Shown: positions 1-8,642 of the stretch, piece by piece
Layout: each line of letters begins with the position of its first letter
Position numbering within the stretch: the stretch's first letter is position 1
NCBI GenBank assembly: GCA_002238855.1
Contig: MPND01000005.1
Location: 1-64,000, forward strand
DNA: 64,000 nucleotides
Source: SAR202 cluster bacterium bin90
GTDB lineage: Bacteria; Chloroflexota; Dehalococcoidia; Lucifugimonadales; JADFKI01
Reading direction: 5' to 3'
The notes under the pieces: generated by a model
Told to the model about the DNA's origin: nothing
Databases searched by the model: none
The model's input: the letters and a program-made list of their open reading frames with translations, nothing else
Translations under genes and position numbers: made by a program

Positions 1-129
1 GGCGGCGGCGAGCATGGAAGTGGCAGCGGCGGTGAAGCAGGCGGCAGTGAGTCGGGCGGCGAACACAGTGGCAGTAGGGAATCCGGCGGCGAGCACGGTG
101 GTCGCGGTGAGCGCCGCGGAGGTGGCTGA
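1..129 (+). CDS. C-terminal end of an unknown Gly-rich protein (partial)
   Basis: Frame 1 is open from the first base to a TGA at 127-129. The 42 visible residues are almost entirely Gly, Glu, His, Ser and Arg, arranged as loose repeats of a G-G-E-H-[GS] unit (four copies), and end in R-R-G-G-G. The DNA is correspondingly repetitive. Such His/Glu/Gly tails are often metal-binding or disordered, but the fold and function lie upstream of the window. A strong hairpin terminator follows about 75 bases later, which supports this being the true end of a plus-strand gene. No family can be named. Confidence 0.55.
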   Translation, partial: GGGEHGSGSGGEAGGSESGGEHSGSRESGGEHGGRGERRGGG

Positions 130-203
130 GCCAGTCGAAGTCGGTAGAAAGGAGATGCAAGAATCCCAAGTGATGTAAGCTGACCGCAAGACTACCCCAA
201 TAG

Positions 204-239
204 ATGGACGCGATGCCTGAATATAGGCACCGCGTCCAT
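204..239 (+). terminator. Hairpin terminator-like structure
   Basis: An inverted repeat with 9-base outer arms (ATGGACGCG / CGCGTCCAT) encloses a second small stem (TGCCT / AGGCA) around an AATAT-type loop. It is followed by a T-containing stretch. It sits between the plus-strand partial gene and the convergent minus-strand sulfatase remnant and could stop transcription from either side. Confidence 0.6.
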
Positions 240-309
240 TGGTGTTTGCTTCAGTGTTTCGTCCCGCCCGACCAGTGCCTGACGCCGGAGGATTCTCTCT
301 GCGCCTTTG

Positions 310-1062
310 CTACTTGATATAACAGGATCCGGCCCTGACTTCCGACTCATCCACATGAGCCTCAGCGATTATTTCCTTGATTTTCCTGACCACATCCGGG
401 TTGGCTCCGGCCATGTTTCTCATCTCACCGGGGTCGTCAGTCAAGTTGAACAACTCCATGGACCTCCAGCTGTGATGGATTGCCTTCCAGTCTCCCCATC
501 TGACTGCCTTCTCGACAACGAGTCCTATATTCGAACCCCAGAGCCGATTCCAATAAAGGTATTCGTGCTCGGGCTGTTCACCCTCGCCAAGGAGTGTTGG
601 CACCATGGAAATACCGTCGCCGTCTTCCGGCGCCATAGCGTCCAACTCCGGCGTCTTGATAGTGGCCTGACCGTATGAACCCAGATCTCCGTAGCCCAAG
701 TCGTCAGCCATGATAAGTATGATATTCGGCAGGGACAGAGAATCGATGTCGCTGTCAGTGACCAGCCTGCAGTCGCTGATGTCAGGGAATCTGTCCATTA
801 TGTCGTCCTGCTCGTCTTGCGGCTGTTCGCAAAGGCGTGGGTCCACAGCGTAGTCCAGCAACAACGTTTCTATGCTGGTTAAATCCGCGAACAATCCCGC
901 AGGCAGCGTGGTCAGTTGGTTATGCTGCAGGTCCAGCCCGTTGAGGTTGGAGAGGCCGTCAAAATCGCCGGCCTTTAAGGTGGTGATGCCGCGGCGTTCC
1001 AATAGAAGGTCTCCGTTAACCGCAGCCAGGTCATCTTCGGCAACACACGCACAGTCGAGGAG
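310..1062 (-). pseudogene. LRR-sulfatase chimera lacking the catalytic core
   Basis: From a TTG at 1002 the frame is open for 230 codons; upstream it stays open only to a TGA at 1063-1065. The N-terminal part has leucine-rich repeats (two L-x-x-L-x-L units, including [17 protein letters not shown]). It then joins a sulfatase N-terminus ([20 protein letters not shown], with the metal-binding D-D) up to about TPELDAMA. The sequence then jumps directly to a typical sulfatase C-terminus ([17 protein letters not shown], then RWGDWKAI). Roughly 300 residues are missing, including the C-x-P-S-R formylglycine motif. A normal sulfatase is about 450-550 residues, so this cannot be an active enzyme. It lies in a decayed zone beside another broken surface-protein gene. 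The LRR part may come from a separate gene joined by deletion. Confidence 0.7.
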
Positions 1063-1487
1063 TCATCCTGGATAATGGTCAAGGAGAACGTTGGCGCGTG
1101 ACTTCGAACTCTTCTTTGTTCGTAAGTGTAATGATTTCTTTGGGCTCGTAAATCGATGGAGGAGATTGTCGATGGGAGGCATGTGGGCATGGCATGCGCA
1201 GTTGGAAGGGATGCAAGTTTTTGCGGTATTTCCTTACACATGGAATGTCGCGCTCTCTTGCGTACAGGAGTTACCTCGCGATGGCTGATGAGCCATTCGA
1301 GTCCACACAGGTGATAGGCACCGAGGCTGAGGCCGAGATTCCCCTTGCCCGCTCTCGCCCAAGGCCAACAACCGGTAGGCGAACCCGGTGCGCGGACTCC
1401 CGTTGCTCGTCATCCGGCGTCGCCGTGCGTGAGTCAGCGATTGATGGTTCACCGGTTCTCGTTGATGTTGGTCTATCTATAGGGGGA
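1063..1487. other. Gene-poor decayed stretch
   Basis: No credible gene on either strand. The minus strand lies directly beyond the last recognisable domain of the surface protein and before the sulfatase chimera, so it is probably the eroded 3' part of that protein. Short open pieces exist in several frames but none has recognisable domain sequence. Confidence 0.4.
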
Positions 1488-3350
1488 TCACCGTAGGACA
1501 GTGAAGTTCAGAGAATTGGAGTGTTTCCTACCGTCCACTGTGCAGATGGCGCCCTGAATCTCACAGTCCGTTGTGGCAGGCAATACGAGTCTTATGATGG
1601 CGTTGGCGGCGTCCGGCCTTACGGTTATTCGCTAGCTGATGTTGCTGGGCTTGTCAAGGCGCTGGGCCATGACCACCGTACATCCCATCACCGTGAACAC
1701 ATGGTCACGGAGGGTCTCTGAGCTCAGCTTGACCTCCTCGCTGAAGTGCAGATCGAAACTGAAGGGACGCCACCCATCATACTCGGCGGGGACACTCTCG
1801 AAGCTCGCCGTCAGCGGAGTCGGCTAATCTACGTCGGTGATGGTTACCGTCACGTTCAGCGTCGCGTCGTTTGTTCCATCGGAGGCGGTGATGGTCACAG
1901 AGTAGGAACTCTTCGTCTCGAAGTCCGGAGGCGACTTGAATTTCAGCACGCCGTCGGTGAAGGTGAAGCTGGCCGCATCCGTCCCGCCCAGGCTCAGCGT
2001 GGCAGTCTCCCCTTCTGGGTCCGTCGCCGTGTACTCGCCCACGGCGGCGTTGGAGTTCTCCGCGAAGTCCACCGCCGACAGCCCCTCGATCACCGGCGCT
2101 TCATCCACATCGGTCACCGTGATGGTTACTGGCAGCTCCGTTGTCAATGTCCCGTCGGAGACTTGCAGGATGACGCTGAATACACCGTCCTTATCGGCGT
2201 CGATGGGCTGTTCGTAGTCAGGTTCGCGACCATAGTGCAGCAGGTTCAGCGCCGCGTAGCAAGTCGTCCCTATAATTTGGAAATGCTCATAGGTGACCGC
2301 CCAGCTATCTTCGCCCGTCAGGGAAAAGGTCATCGTATTCCCCTGAGGGTCTGTGGCGCCGAAGTCGTACAAATAGTGCGCATAGCCCTCCTCCACGAAG
2401 AGGGCTTCCTTCTTCTGGACAAAGTAGGGAGCATCATTGCCATCGGTGACCGTAACGGTAACCGCCCGGGTGTCGCTAACTCCGTTTGCCGTCGCCTTCA
2501 CCGTCGCCAGATAGGTGTTGTTGCCGTCGGCGTCGCCGGGCGAATCGAAGTTGGGCGAGGCCTTGAATCTGAGAGCGCCGTCGGCACTGATGGTGAACTT
2601 GGCCGAGTCCGTGCCCTCCACCGACCAGACGATAGCGTGGTTTTCATGGACCGTCGCCGTGTACGTCGCCACAACTGGCTGCGTCGTGATCCACGGAGCT
2701 GGGAGCCCGGAGGGGTGGCAGAGTCGTCCCTCCTGGCAGCACTGATTGCCTTTTGTGCCGTATTCAGCGAAGCTGAGCACGGTGGGGCCGCCAGTGATCG
2801 TCGGCGCAGCCCAGTAGGTGAGGAACTCGCCGCTCACCGACGCCGACAGTCCATCGGGGTCGGTGGCAGTCAGCGTCACCGTCGTCGCCAGCGGGTCCGC
2901 AAGCGCCGGCGTGACGCTTCCCCAGTCGCCGTCGGCGTCCATCCGGATGAACACCCGCTGGATTTCCTCCTGGATGTACACCGTGTCCACCAACCCACTG
3001 CGGTCCTCGGGAACGGAGACCGTGTAGGTCAGGATATCGCCGTCCGGGTCGGAGAAGATGTCGTCGTAGACTTTGCTGACCAGAATCCCACGCGGGGCCC
3101 AGCCCGCGTCTACGAAGGAGGCGTGCTGTTCGGCTTCCTCATCCACCACTGGCGCCCGGTTGGGCTGCGGTTCCACCACAACGTTTCGGGTGCTCTGCGG
3201 ACCGCAGCCGGCGTCGTTGCACGCCTCCACCCGCACTACCCAATTGCCGTAGACGGTGACGGTGATGACGGTCGCGGAAGACGTGGTGGCTATACCTTCG
3301 TTCAGCGGATTGCCCGGGCCTTGCAACCGCCAGCGCACCCGGTATTCGTC

Positions 3351-3411
3351 GGCTCCCTCAACGTCGTCCCAGTCCACGGACACATCCAGCGAACCGGCAG
3401 TGGTGGATACC
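3351..3411 (-). repeat. 61-bp exact direct repeat, copy 1 (FN3 coding)
   Basis: This 61-bp stretch inside the second FN3 domain is identical to 3750-3810 inside the first. Both encode the VSTTAGSLDVSVDWDDVEG core. The identity at DNA level points to a recent domain duplication or gene conversion within the surface protein. Confidence 0.8.
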
Positions 3412-3453
3412 TGCAGACCCGTGGGTTTGGCGGGCGGTTCAGGTTCGGGAGTA

Positions 3454-3556
3454 GGCGTAGACGTGGGTGTAGCAGTGGGCGTTGGCGTAGACGTGGGTTC
3501 AGAAGTGGGTGTGGGCGTAGACGTGGGTGTAGCAGTGGGCGTTGGCGTAGACGTGG
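3454..3556 (-). repeat. Thr-Pro linker tandem repeat, 43-bp unit twice at 60-bp spacing
   Basis: Positions 3454-3496 and 3514-3556 are identical and encode the low-complexity linker T-S-T-P-T-P-T-A-T-P-T between the two FN3 domains. Such linkers are typical of exported proteins in this group and expand or contract by slippage. It is not a CRISPR array: there are no unique spacers and it is translated. Confidence 0.8.
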
Positions 3557-3749
3557 CATCAGGAATAGGCGCGACAGTAAATCTCCGCGCCGATCCCGAC
3601 CCGCAGCCGGCGTCGTTGCACGCCTCGACCCGCACCACCCACTCGCCGTAGCCGGACACGGTGATGACGGCTTCGGAAGAGGTGGTGGTTATCCCTTCGT
3701 TCAGTTCCTGGTCCGGGCCTGCCACTCGCCAGCGCAGCCGATATTCGTT

Positions 3750-3810
3750 GGCTCCCTCAACGTCGTCCCAGTCCACGGACACATCCAGCGAACCGGCAGT
3801 GGTGGATACC
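3750..3810 (-). repeat. 61-bp exact direct repeat, copy 2 (FN3 coding)
   Basis: Identical partner of 3351-3411, located in the N-terminal FN3 domain of the interrupted surface protein. Confidence 0.8.
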
Positions 3811-3944
3811 AACAACCCGGTGGGTTCGGCCGGAGGCTGCCCCCCCTGGAAGGCGTTTGCCGGAGAATGAGATATTAAGTTAATTGAAACAGCGAGCGCG
3901 ACCACTAGCGCCAGGGCTGCCAGTATCCCGATGACGAGTTTCAT

Positions 3945-4933
3945 GTTCAATGTACTCCTTTTTCTCTGCTTCGAGTCAGGGCCGCGACGGCAATTGGCGC
4001 AAAGCGCGGCGCAGAGATATGGCCTAAAGTGAAAGAATTGGCTAGTTAAATGGCACGCGCCTTAGCTCTCGGACTGAAGGCTAGCTATTTGTGAAAACTG
4101 GGAGGAGGGGCAAAAGATGCGCCATTGCCGGCGTGGAGAACGCCGGCGTCTACAGCAGGCGGCTGCGGGCAGGGCGTTGGCGTCTGTGCCATCCGGTAGT
4201 CCAATGGGACTCCCATAGTCTAGCCGCCCCGCATCAATACCACCTGTTCCCCGACTACAAAAGTGATGGACATTCTCTTTCTGCGCGCATGGAGGTGCGA
4301 CTCCATCGCTCCGCTTCTGTTTATATTTGTGTAATCTGAAATGGAGAAAACCTAGTAAACTAATTTGAGGCACTCTAATATAGCACGATTCCGAGAGTAT
4401 ATGTGTAATATAAGCATAAGATTATTTCGTTATTTATAAGAAATGAAATACAATTCTGTGACTGCCGCCGGTCTGTGTTGCCGGAGGCTAATCAGTCCCG
4501 CAAATGGTGGTCAGGGTGTCGGAGTTTGCTTTCTTTCGAGCGTGTTCGATGGTCTGCGGGCTAAGCGGTAGTGGTATGGGCAGGCGGATCGGACAGGCTG
4601 CTTATGCAGCAGGACTGGGCGAGGGGGTTCAGCGGACTCTCGCCGCGTGTGGGAATGGTGCGAAACCTGGTGCTCACCTAGGATGCCCTCGCTGTACGCG
4701 CGCAACGAGACAGTCGCTCGCGGAGCGGTGGCGCACTGCTACGGCTGTCGAGATGCGTTCGGGCGGCGTCGAAGGGGGCGGCTCAAGAACACGAAAGGGA
4801 CGACCTGCGCGAGGACTGCGTAGATTAAACCGGTGTGTTCGGTATCTGAGGCCGCCGGCGAAGCTGATGTGTGCCGTATAAGGATATTTATCGTACATTT
4901 GAGTCGGCGACCAGCTAGTGCATTTGACGCCAA
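3945..4933. other. Almost 1 kb without a convincing gene; AT-rich island inside
   Basis: Open frames of about 100-125 codons exist on both strands (for example 4062-4373 minus and 4504-4881 plus), but their translations are Arg/Cys/Pro-rich, lack ribosome sites and show no recognisable domain. Positions about 4340-4460 are strikingly AT-rich compared with everything around them, then composition returns abruptly to GC-rich. With the integrase remnant next door this looks like the scar of a mobile region. I see no tRNA, RNase P RNA or tmRNA signature in it. Confidence 0.5.
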
Positions 4934-5242
4934 TCAGTGAGCCTTCTCGCGTTCACCTATCTCTAGGTAGGCGAGTGCCCTATCGACATAGGCTTCAGGT
5001 TCAGTCTTATCTCTGCGAGAGATTTCTTTATCGTCGTCAGCATAGAACCAGTCTGGTTCTGAACCCACAGTAGCACCGTCAAATGGCGCCAGTTCACCAA
5101 CCCGCATGCCGGTATCGAGCGGTACGGCAAGAATAGCGTATTCACGCTGGCCGTTCGTGGAACGCAGTATGGGCGTTATCCCAGGGGAGCTGAGTATGAG
5201 CGGAAGTTTCCGCCTCATCACCGGTACGGATACGTCCGACAT
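4934..5242 (-). pseudogene. Tyrosine-recombinase fragment joined to a TPR-like tail
   Basis: The 102-residue frame contains LRSTNGQREYAILAVPLDTG followed by MRVGELAPFDGATV. This matches the first catalytic-Arg region of tyrosine recombinases, where relatives read R-D-Y-A-I-L-x-L-L-L-D-T-G-L-R-V-S-E-L. The remaining catalytic His-x-x-Arg and Tyr regions are absent. After it the sequence changes to KTEPEAYVDRALAYLEIGER, which resembles a tetratricopeptide helix pair. Both are scraps of larger proteins, so this is most likely a relic of an integrated element. No ribosome site is obvious. It could be a chance-preserved open frame rather than an expressed gene. Confidence 0.5.
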
Positions 5243-5254
5243 TAGGGTCCCGAA

Positions 5255-6160
5255 TCATCTCCCGATGATCGGCGTGATGAATTCAAGCATAACTTCCACG
5301 CATTGATCAGGCTTTTCCAGTTGCAAGAAGTGCGTGGCGTCGGGCAGGAAGTCATAGCCGACGGTGAAGACATCGCTGAGATCGAGGGTCGGCAGGTATG
5401 AGAACGGCAAAGTCGGGTCGGCTCCGATGACCTTTGTCGGGCAGACCTGTGATTCGAAGTCCACAAGCACCGCGAATGCGCCTGCGTACTCAATTATCTG
5501 TGCTTCATACTCAGGCGGGCAGCATAGCTCGTAGAGTTCTTCGCGATCGTTTTCCCGGAGGGTTGTCATCGCAAAGAGATCGTGGCCGCCCGGTACGATT
5601 AGCTCAAAGACCGGGAAGAATGAAAGGAGAAATGCGAAGTCTTCCCTGTTTTTGAACCGTGCCATTCGGCTGCGAGAAATAGAGGACAGAGTACTTGCCG
5701 CTTCTTCAAATTCCCGGTGGTCGCGACCAGGCTTGCATAGCGGCGGGTCAAACAACACACGCGCCGCAAAGTCTCTGCCTTTCCTGGGGGACAGAAGTGA
5801 GATCAGCGCCGAGACGGAATGGTATATGCCTACCTTCGGCTTATCACCATAGTGCAGATCAATCGCGTCCATGATCTTATCGTGATCCTGGACCAGAGTT
5901 GGAATATTATGGCTCTGCAGAGAACTGATGTCATTCCAGCCATGGTTCCGCAGGTCATACAAAATCAGGTCGAAATCGTCTGCCAGGAGCGACCAGAACG
6001 GGTAATACAGATCGATTGCCAGACCGTTGCCATGACTCAGAACGAGTCGAGGGCCATCCGGGTTTCCGTGCCGCCGCAGTGTGATAGCCGTATCATCATC
6101 CACCTGCACATCATGCGTAGAAAGCGGCTCAGGCACCTCCCAATCGGTTTCTGAGGTCAT
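5255..6160 (-). CDS. Alpha/beta hydrolase
   Basis: The ATG at 6160 is chosen over a GTG two codons upstream because GAAGG lies 7 bases before it. The 301-residue protein has the alpha/beta-hydrolase layout: LVLSHGNGLAI (oxyanion region), FDLILYDLRNHG, a nucleophile elbow at GIYHSVSAL, and the catalytic His in PDATHFLQLEKP near residue 280. The elbow reads H-S-V-S rather than the usual G-x-S-x-G, so Ser is present but the flanking Gly is not conserved. It is the last gene of a minus-strand set with an acyl carrier protein and its phosphopantetheinyl transferase (gap 73 bases). A thioesterase or editing role on a carrier-bound acyl group is therefore an attractive but unproved guess. Confidence 0.7.
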   Translation of the reverse strand: MTSETDWEVPEPLSTHDVQVDDDTAITLRRHGNPDGPRLVLSHGNGLAIDLYYPFWSLLADDFDLILYDLRNHGWNDISSLQSHNIPTLVQDHDKIMDAIDLHYGDKPKVGIYHSVSALISLLSPRKGRDFAARVLFDPPLCKPGRDHREFEEAASTLSSISRSRMARFKNREDFAFLLSFFPVFELIVPGGHDLFAMTTLRENDREELYELCCPPEYEAQIIEYAGAFAVLVDFESQVCPTKVIGADPTLPFSYLPTLDLSDVFTVGYDFLPDATHFLQLEKPDQCVEVMLEFITPIIGR

Positions 6161-6233
6161 CGGCACACCTTCGCTCTTCGATTCGCACTTTGTTCTGAGA
6201 CATCGTCATTGCCAGTATCAGCAACGTTATGAA

Positions 6234-6935
6234 TCATACATCATAGACGAGTGCGGCGGCGAAATCCTTATTGCCAATGTCCTCAACTTGCCATTGGACC
6301 GCAGGAACCATTGGGAATCGGAAAGTGCCGCTGATCGCCCCCCGGCGCATTGCCTCCGGCGCCTCGAATGTTGCAGGATCGAGCGAAAGACCCGTGCCAA
6401 GAGCCTTGATCAGCGCCTCTTTGACCGTCCAGAGTTTGAAGAATAGATGGACCTCGCCGCGCGCACGTTCCAGCTTCAGATCAGCCTGTTCGTTGGGGCC
6501 AAAAGCGGCGTCTATCAGCCGGTCGAAGTCGCGGCGGTCCGTGCGTTCTTCGATGTCCACGCCCAATCGTCCATCCTGGGCGAGGGCGATAATCCCGTGA
6601 TCACCGCTGTGACTAACGTTGAAGCTAAAGTATGCCGGTGACTGGTCCACCAGAGCAAACGGCTTGCCATGGCGGTGTTCGCCAAAAGTGAGCATCTCGT
6701 TGCGACAGTCCAATGCTCCGCAGAGTATAGCGCGCAGGGCGGCGCGGCATAGCAGGAACCTGCGGCGCGCACCGGGATGCTCGAACTTCTGCCAGCGCGA
6801 TCTCTCTACATCATCAAGCCATGAAAAAGCGAACGCCTCACGCGTAGCATGAGGCGTCAGATCGACGTGTAAGACCTCGACATTGCCGAGTTCCCTAAAG
6901 GGACTCCACCAACAATGCGTTGTGGAAGCTGTCAT
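6234..6935 (-). CDS. Sfp-type 4'-phosphopantetheinyl transferase
   Basis: Transfers 4'-phosphopantetheine from CoA to the conserved Ser of carrier proteins. At 233 residues it is the usual Sfp length. Motifs in order: FNVSHSGDHGIIAL (about 103-116), the Mg-binding LGVDIEERTDR (about 123-133) and the hallmark FFKLWTVKEALIKALGTGL (about 165-183) with the W-x-x-K-E-A signature. It starts 30 bases after the acyl carrier protein gene, so the two are co-transcribed. The obvious substrate is that neighbour. Because Sfp enzymes are broad, other carrier proteins of the cell may also be targets. Confidence 0.9.
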   Translation of the reverse strand: MTASTTHCWWSPFRELGNVEVLHVDLTPHATREAFAFSWLDDVERSRWQKFEHPGARRRFLLCRAALRAILCGALDCRNEMLTFGEHRHGKPFALVDQSPAYFSFNVSHSGDHGIIALAQDGRLGVDIEERTDRRDFDRLIDAAFGPNEQADLKLERARGEVHLFFKLWTVKEALIKALGTGLSLDPATFEAPEAMRRGAISGTFRFPMVPAVQWQVEDIGNKDFAAALVYDV

Positions 6936-6965
6936 TGTACGCCGTTCGCTTCCACGTACGGAATG

Positions 6966-7211
6966 TTAGGCCGCGTTGGCGTCAAGGTAATCAACCAGCT
7001 GCCCAATTGTCTGGAGCTCGGTGCAATGCTCTGGGGCGAACCTGATGCCAAATTCGTCCTGAATGACTCGCGCGAATGAGACCACATCCATGGAGGATAC
7101 TCCCGCATCACTCAGGCTGGAACCCAAGTCAATAGACGCATCTACAGCGCTACCATCTACCTCCAGATTCTTAGATATAAGCTGTCTTACCCGGTTTTCA
7201 GTTGATGCCAT
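6966..7211 (-). CDS. Acyl carrier protein (phosphopantetheine-binding)
   Basis: An 81-residue acidic carrier protein with the four-helix ACP pattern. The attachment motif is DAGVSSMDVVSF (residues 35-46), where the usual D-S-L is S-S-M; Ser40 aligns with the modified Ser. It starts at an ATG preceded by GAGGAGAC with good spacing. It heads the operon ACP, phosphopantetheinyl transferase, alpha/beta hydrolase behind a near-consensus promoter. It does not sit beside fatty-acid synthesis genes (fabF is 24 kb away), so it is more likely a dedicated carrier for a specialised pathway than the housekeeping AcpP. Confidence 0.85.
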   Translation of the reverse strand: MASTENRVRQLISKNLEVDGSAVDASIDLGSSLSDAGVSSMDVVSFARVIQDEFGIRFAPEHCTELQTIGQLVDYLDANAA

Positions 7212-7255
7212 TGAATGTCTCCTCTATGAGTTACTTCTTGCATATCGCACACAAT

Positions 7256-7284
7256 ATATTACTCAGCTTTTACATTGAAGTCAA
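7256..7284 (-). promoter_or_regulatory. Sigma-70-type promoter for the ACP operon
   Basis: On the minus strand TTGACT (7284-7279) and TAATAT (7261-7256) are separated by exactly 17 bases inside an AT-rich stretch, about 45 bases upstream of the ACP start. Both hexamers are one mismatch or so from consensus. Confidence 0.65.
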
Positions 7285-7368
7285 TATATAAAACATCGGA
7301 TATGCGCTCATTGAGGTCTGATTATCATGGAAGGACATTTTTGTACTTTTTAGTAATATATTCATACC

Positions 7369-8526
7369 TCATACCAGTGCGTTGAACCCCGTAATATCGC
7401 GCCCGAGTATGAGCGTGTGGACATCGTATGTCCCCTCATAGGTGTCCACGGTTTCCAGGTTGAGCATGTGGCGAATTGTGGGATGCTCCAGCGTGATGCC
7501 GCTGCCCCCCAGAATCTCTCTCGCGCTTCTCGCGGCGTTTAATGCGACACGTACATTCCGCCGCTTCGCCATCGACACATGCGTATGATGCATGGTGCCA
7601 GCATCCTTGAGCACGCCAAGCCGCCACGCAAGCAGCATGCCGTTGGTATGATCGGTGACCATGTCCACGAGCTTCGTCTGAACAAGCTGCCTCGATGCGA
7701 TGGGCTTGTCGAATGTGCTGCGGCTCTGTGAGAACGACAGCGCATCTTCGTACACAGCCTCAAGGGAACCGAGAGCGCCCCACGCGATGCCGTAGCGCGC
7801 CTGTGTCAGACAAGACAGGGGAGCGGAAAGCCCGCGAGTCTCAGGAAGCATCTGCGACGCCGGTATCCGCACATCGTCCATCACGAGTTCGCTCGTAACG
7901 GACGCGCGCATGCTCATCTTATGCTTGATGGCGTTTGCCTGAAAGCCCGGTGTGTCGGTCGGCACCACAAAGCCACGAACCACATCGTCGTCGTCCTTTG
8001 CCCAGATGATGGCGATGTCTGCGATGTTGCCGTTCGTAATCCACATCTTCACACCATTGAGGATGTATGATTCGCCATCCCTGCGGGCGCGCGTCTTCAT
8101 CGCGCCGGGGTCGGAGCCGCCATCGTGTTCCGTCAGGCCGAAACAACCCACCATCTTGCCGGCAGCAAGCTGCGGCAGGTACTTGCGCTTCTGCTCCTCT
8201 GAGCCGTATCGGTATATCGGGTACATGACCAGTGCGCCCTGTACGCTGGCGAAGCTGCGGAATCCGGAGTCTATTCGCTCTAGCTCGTACATGATAAGGC
8301 CATAGGCGACGTTGCTCACGCCGCTCGCCCCGTACTCAGTTGGCAGATTCGCCCCCAGGAAGCCCATCTCGCCCATCTTGGGCACGAGCTGCTTCGGGAA
8401 CTCACCGCTCTCCCACCAGTCGAGCACGCTGTCCGCGGCTTCTGCCTCTAGGAAATCGCGCGCCACGGTCTGAGTCTGCCTGTCTTCAGGTGAGAGCGCT
8501 TCCGCTATCTGAAAGTAGTCGAGCAT
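7369..8526 (-). CDS. Glutaryl-CoA dehydrogenase-like acyl-CoA dehydrogenase
   Basis: FAD flavoprotein that oxidises an acyl-CoA at the alpha-beta bond. The 385-residue length is standard. The block DSGFRSFASVQGALVMYPIY near residue 90 matches glutaryl-CoA dehydrogenases, including the substrate-binding Arg. It also has CFGLTEHDGGSDPGAMKT and the C-terminal LETVDTYEGTYDVHTLILGR, whose Glu is the catalytic base in that family. The start is the ATG at 8526 (GGGGG 8-9 bases upstream) rather than a TTG two codons earlier. It would act in lysine, tryptophan or aromatic-acid breakdown (glutaryl-CoA to crotonyl-CoA). It stands alone, diverging from a DUF1330 gene. Substrate assignment is by motif only; a related acyl-CoA specificity is possible. 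Confidence 0.85.
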   Translation of the reverse strand: MLDYFQIAEALSPEDRQTQTVARDFLEAEAADSVLDWWESGEFPKQLVPKMGEMGFLGANLPTEYGASGVSNVAYGLIMYELERIDSGFRSFASVQGALVMYPIYRYGSEEQKRKYLPQLAAGKMVGCFGLTEHDGGSDPGAMKTRARRDGESYILNGVKMWITNGNIADIAIIWAKDDDDVVRGFVVPTDTPGFQANAIKHKMSMRASVTSELVMDDVRIPASQMLPETRGLSAPLSCLTQARYGIAWGALGSLEAVYEDALSFSQSRSTFDKPIASRQLVQTKLVDMVTDHTNGMLLAWRLGVLKDAGTMHHTHVSMAKRRNVRVALNAARSAREILGGSGITLEHPTIRHMLNLETVDTYEGTYDVHTLILGRDITGFNALV

Positions 8527-8642
8527 TTGCAAATCCCCCTCTTGCGTCCGTGTTGACAGAGCATCTGCCAGTGATGGTAATGTTTAACAGTCAAAAATGG
8601 TATCACACAGCAACCGGTAAGCGTGAGTAAAGGAGCGCATAA

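Larger units (their letters stand above)
1488..3944 (-). pseudogene. Secreted FN3/cadherin-like surface protein interrupted by two in-frame TAG codons
   Basis: The start is the ATG at 3944, 10 bases after GGAG; a TTG two codons earlier is too close to the ribosome site. Order: signal peptide (about 1-33), fibronectin type III domain (40-120), Thr/Pro linker (about 130-170), a second, nearly identical FN3 domain, then cadherin-like repeats with D-x-D-G and T-I-T-V-T-D-V-D ends. The first stop is TAG at 1824-1826. The same frame continues beyond it without any shift into a SwmB-like surface repeat (FDLHFSEE, then SETLRDHVFTVMG). A second TAG at 1632-1634 sits where relatives usually have Trp, then coding sequence resumes (RITVRPDAANA, LPATTDCEIQGAICT) to a TGA at 1488. 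Only stop codons, not frameshifts, break it. It may be an early pseudogene, a readthrough gene, or a shorter 706-residue protein ending at 1824. Confidence 0.7.

Noticed and set aside
3440-3560. CRISPR-like regular repeat
   Set aside because: It is the translated Thr-Pro linker of the surface protein; repeats abut without unique spacers.
1746-3878. A 710-codon open frame on the plus strand opposite the surface protein
   Set aside because: Translation is Arg/Gly/His-rich with no domain pattern, no ribosome site, and it mirrors the GC-rich minus-strand gene that has a signal peptide and FN3/cadherin domains.
4062-4373. A 103-codon minus-strand frame
   Set aside because: Same reasons; composition unlike the proteins of this window and it spans an AT-rich junction.
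4504-4881. A 125-codon plus-strand frame
   Set aside because: Low-information, Arg/Gly/Ala/Cys-rich translation, no ribosome site, no recognisable domain.
4500-4930. Candidate RNase P RNA, tmRNA or SRP RNA in the gene-free GC-rich stretch
   Set aside because: None of the diagnostic core sequences of these RNAs was found on either strand.
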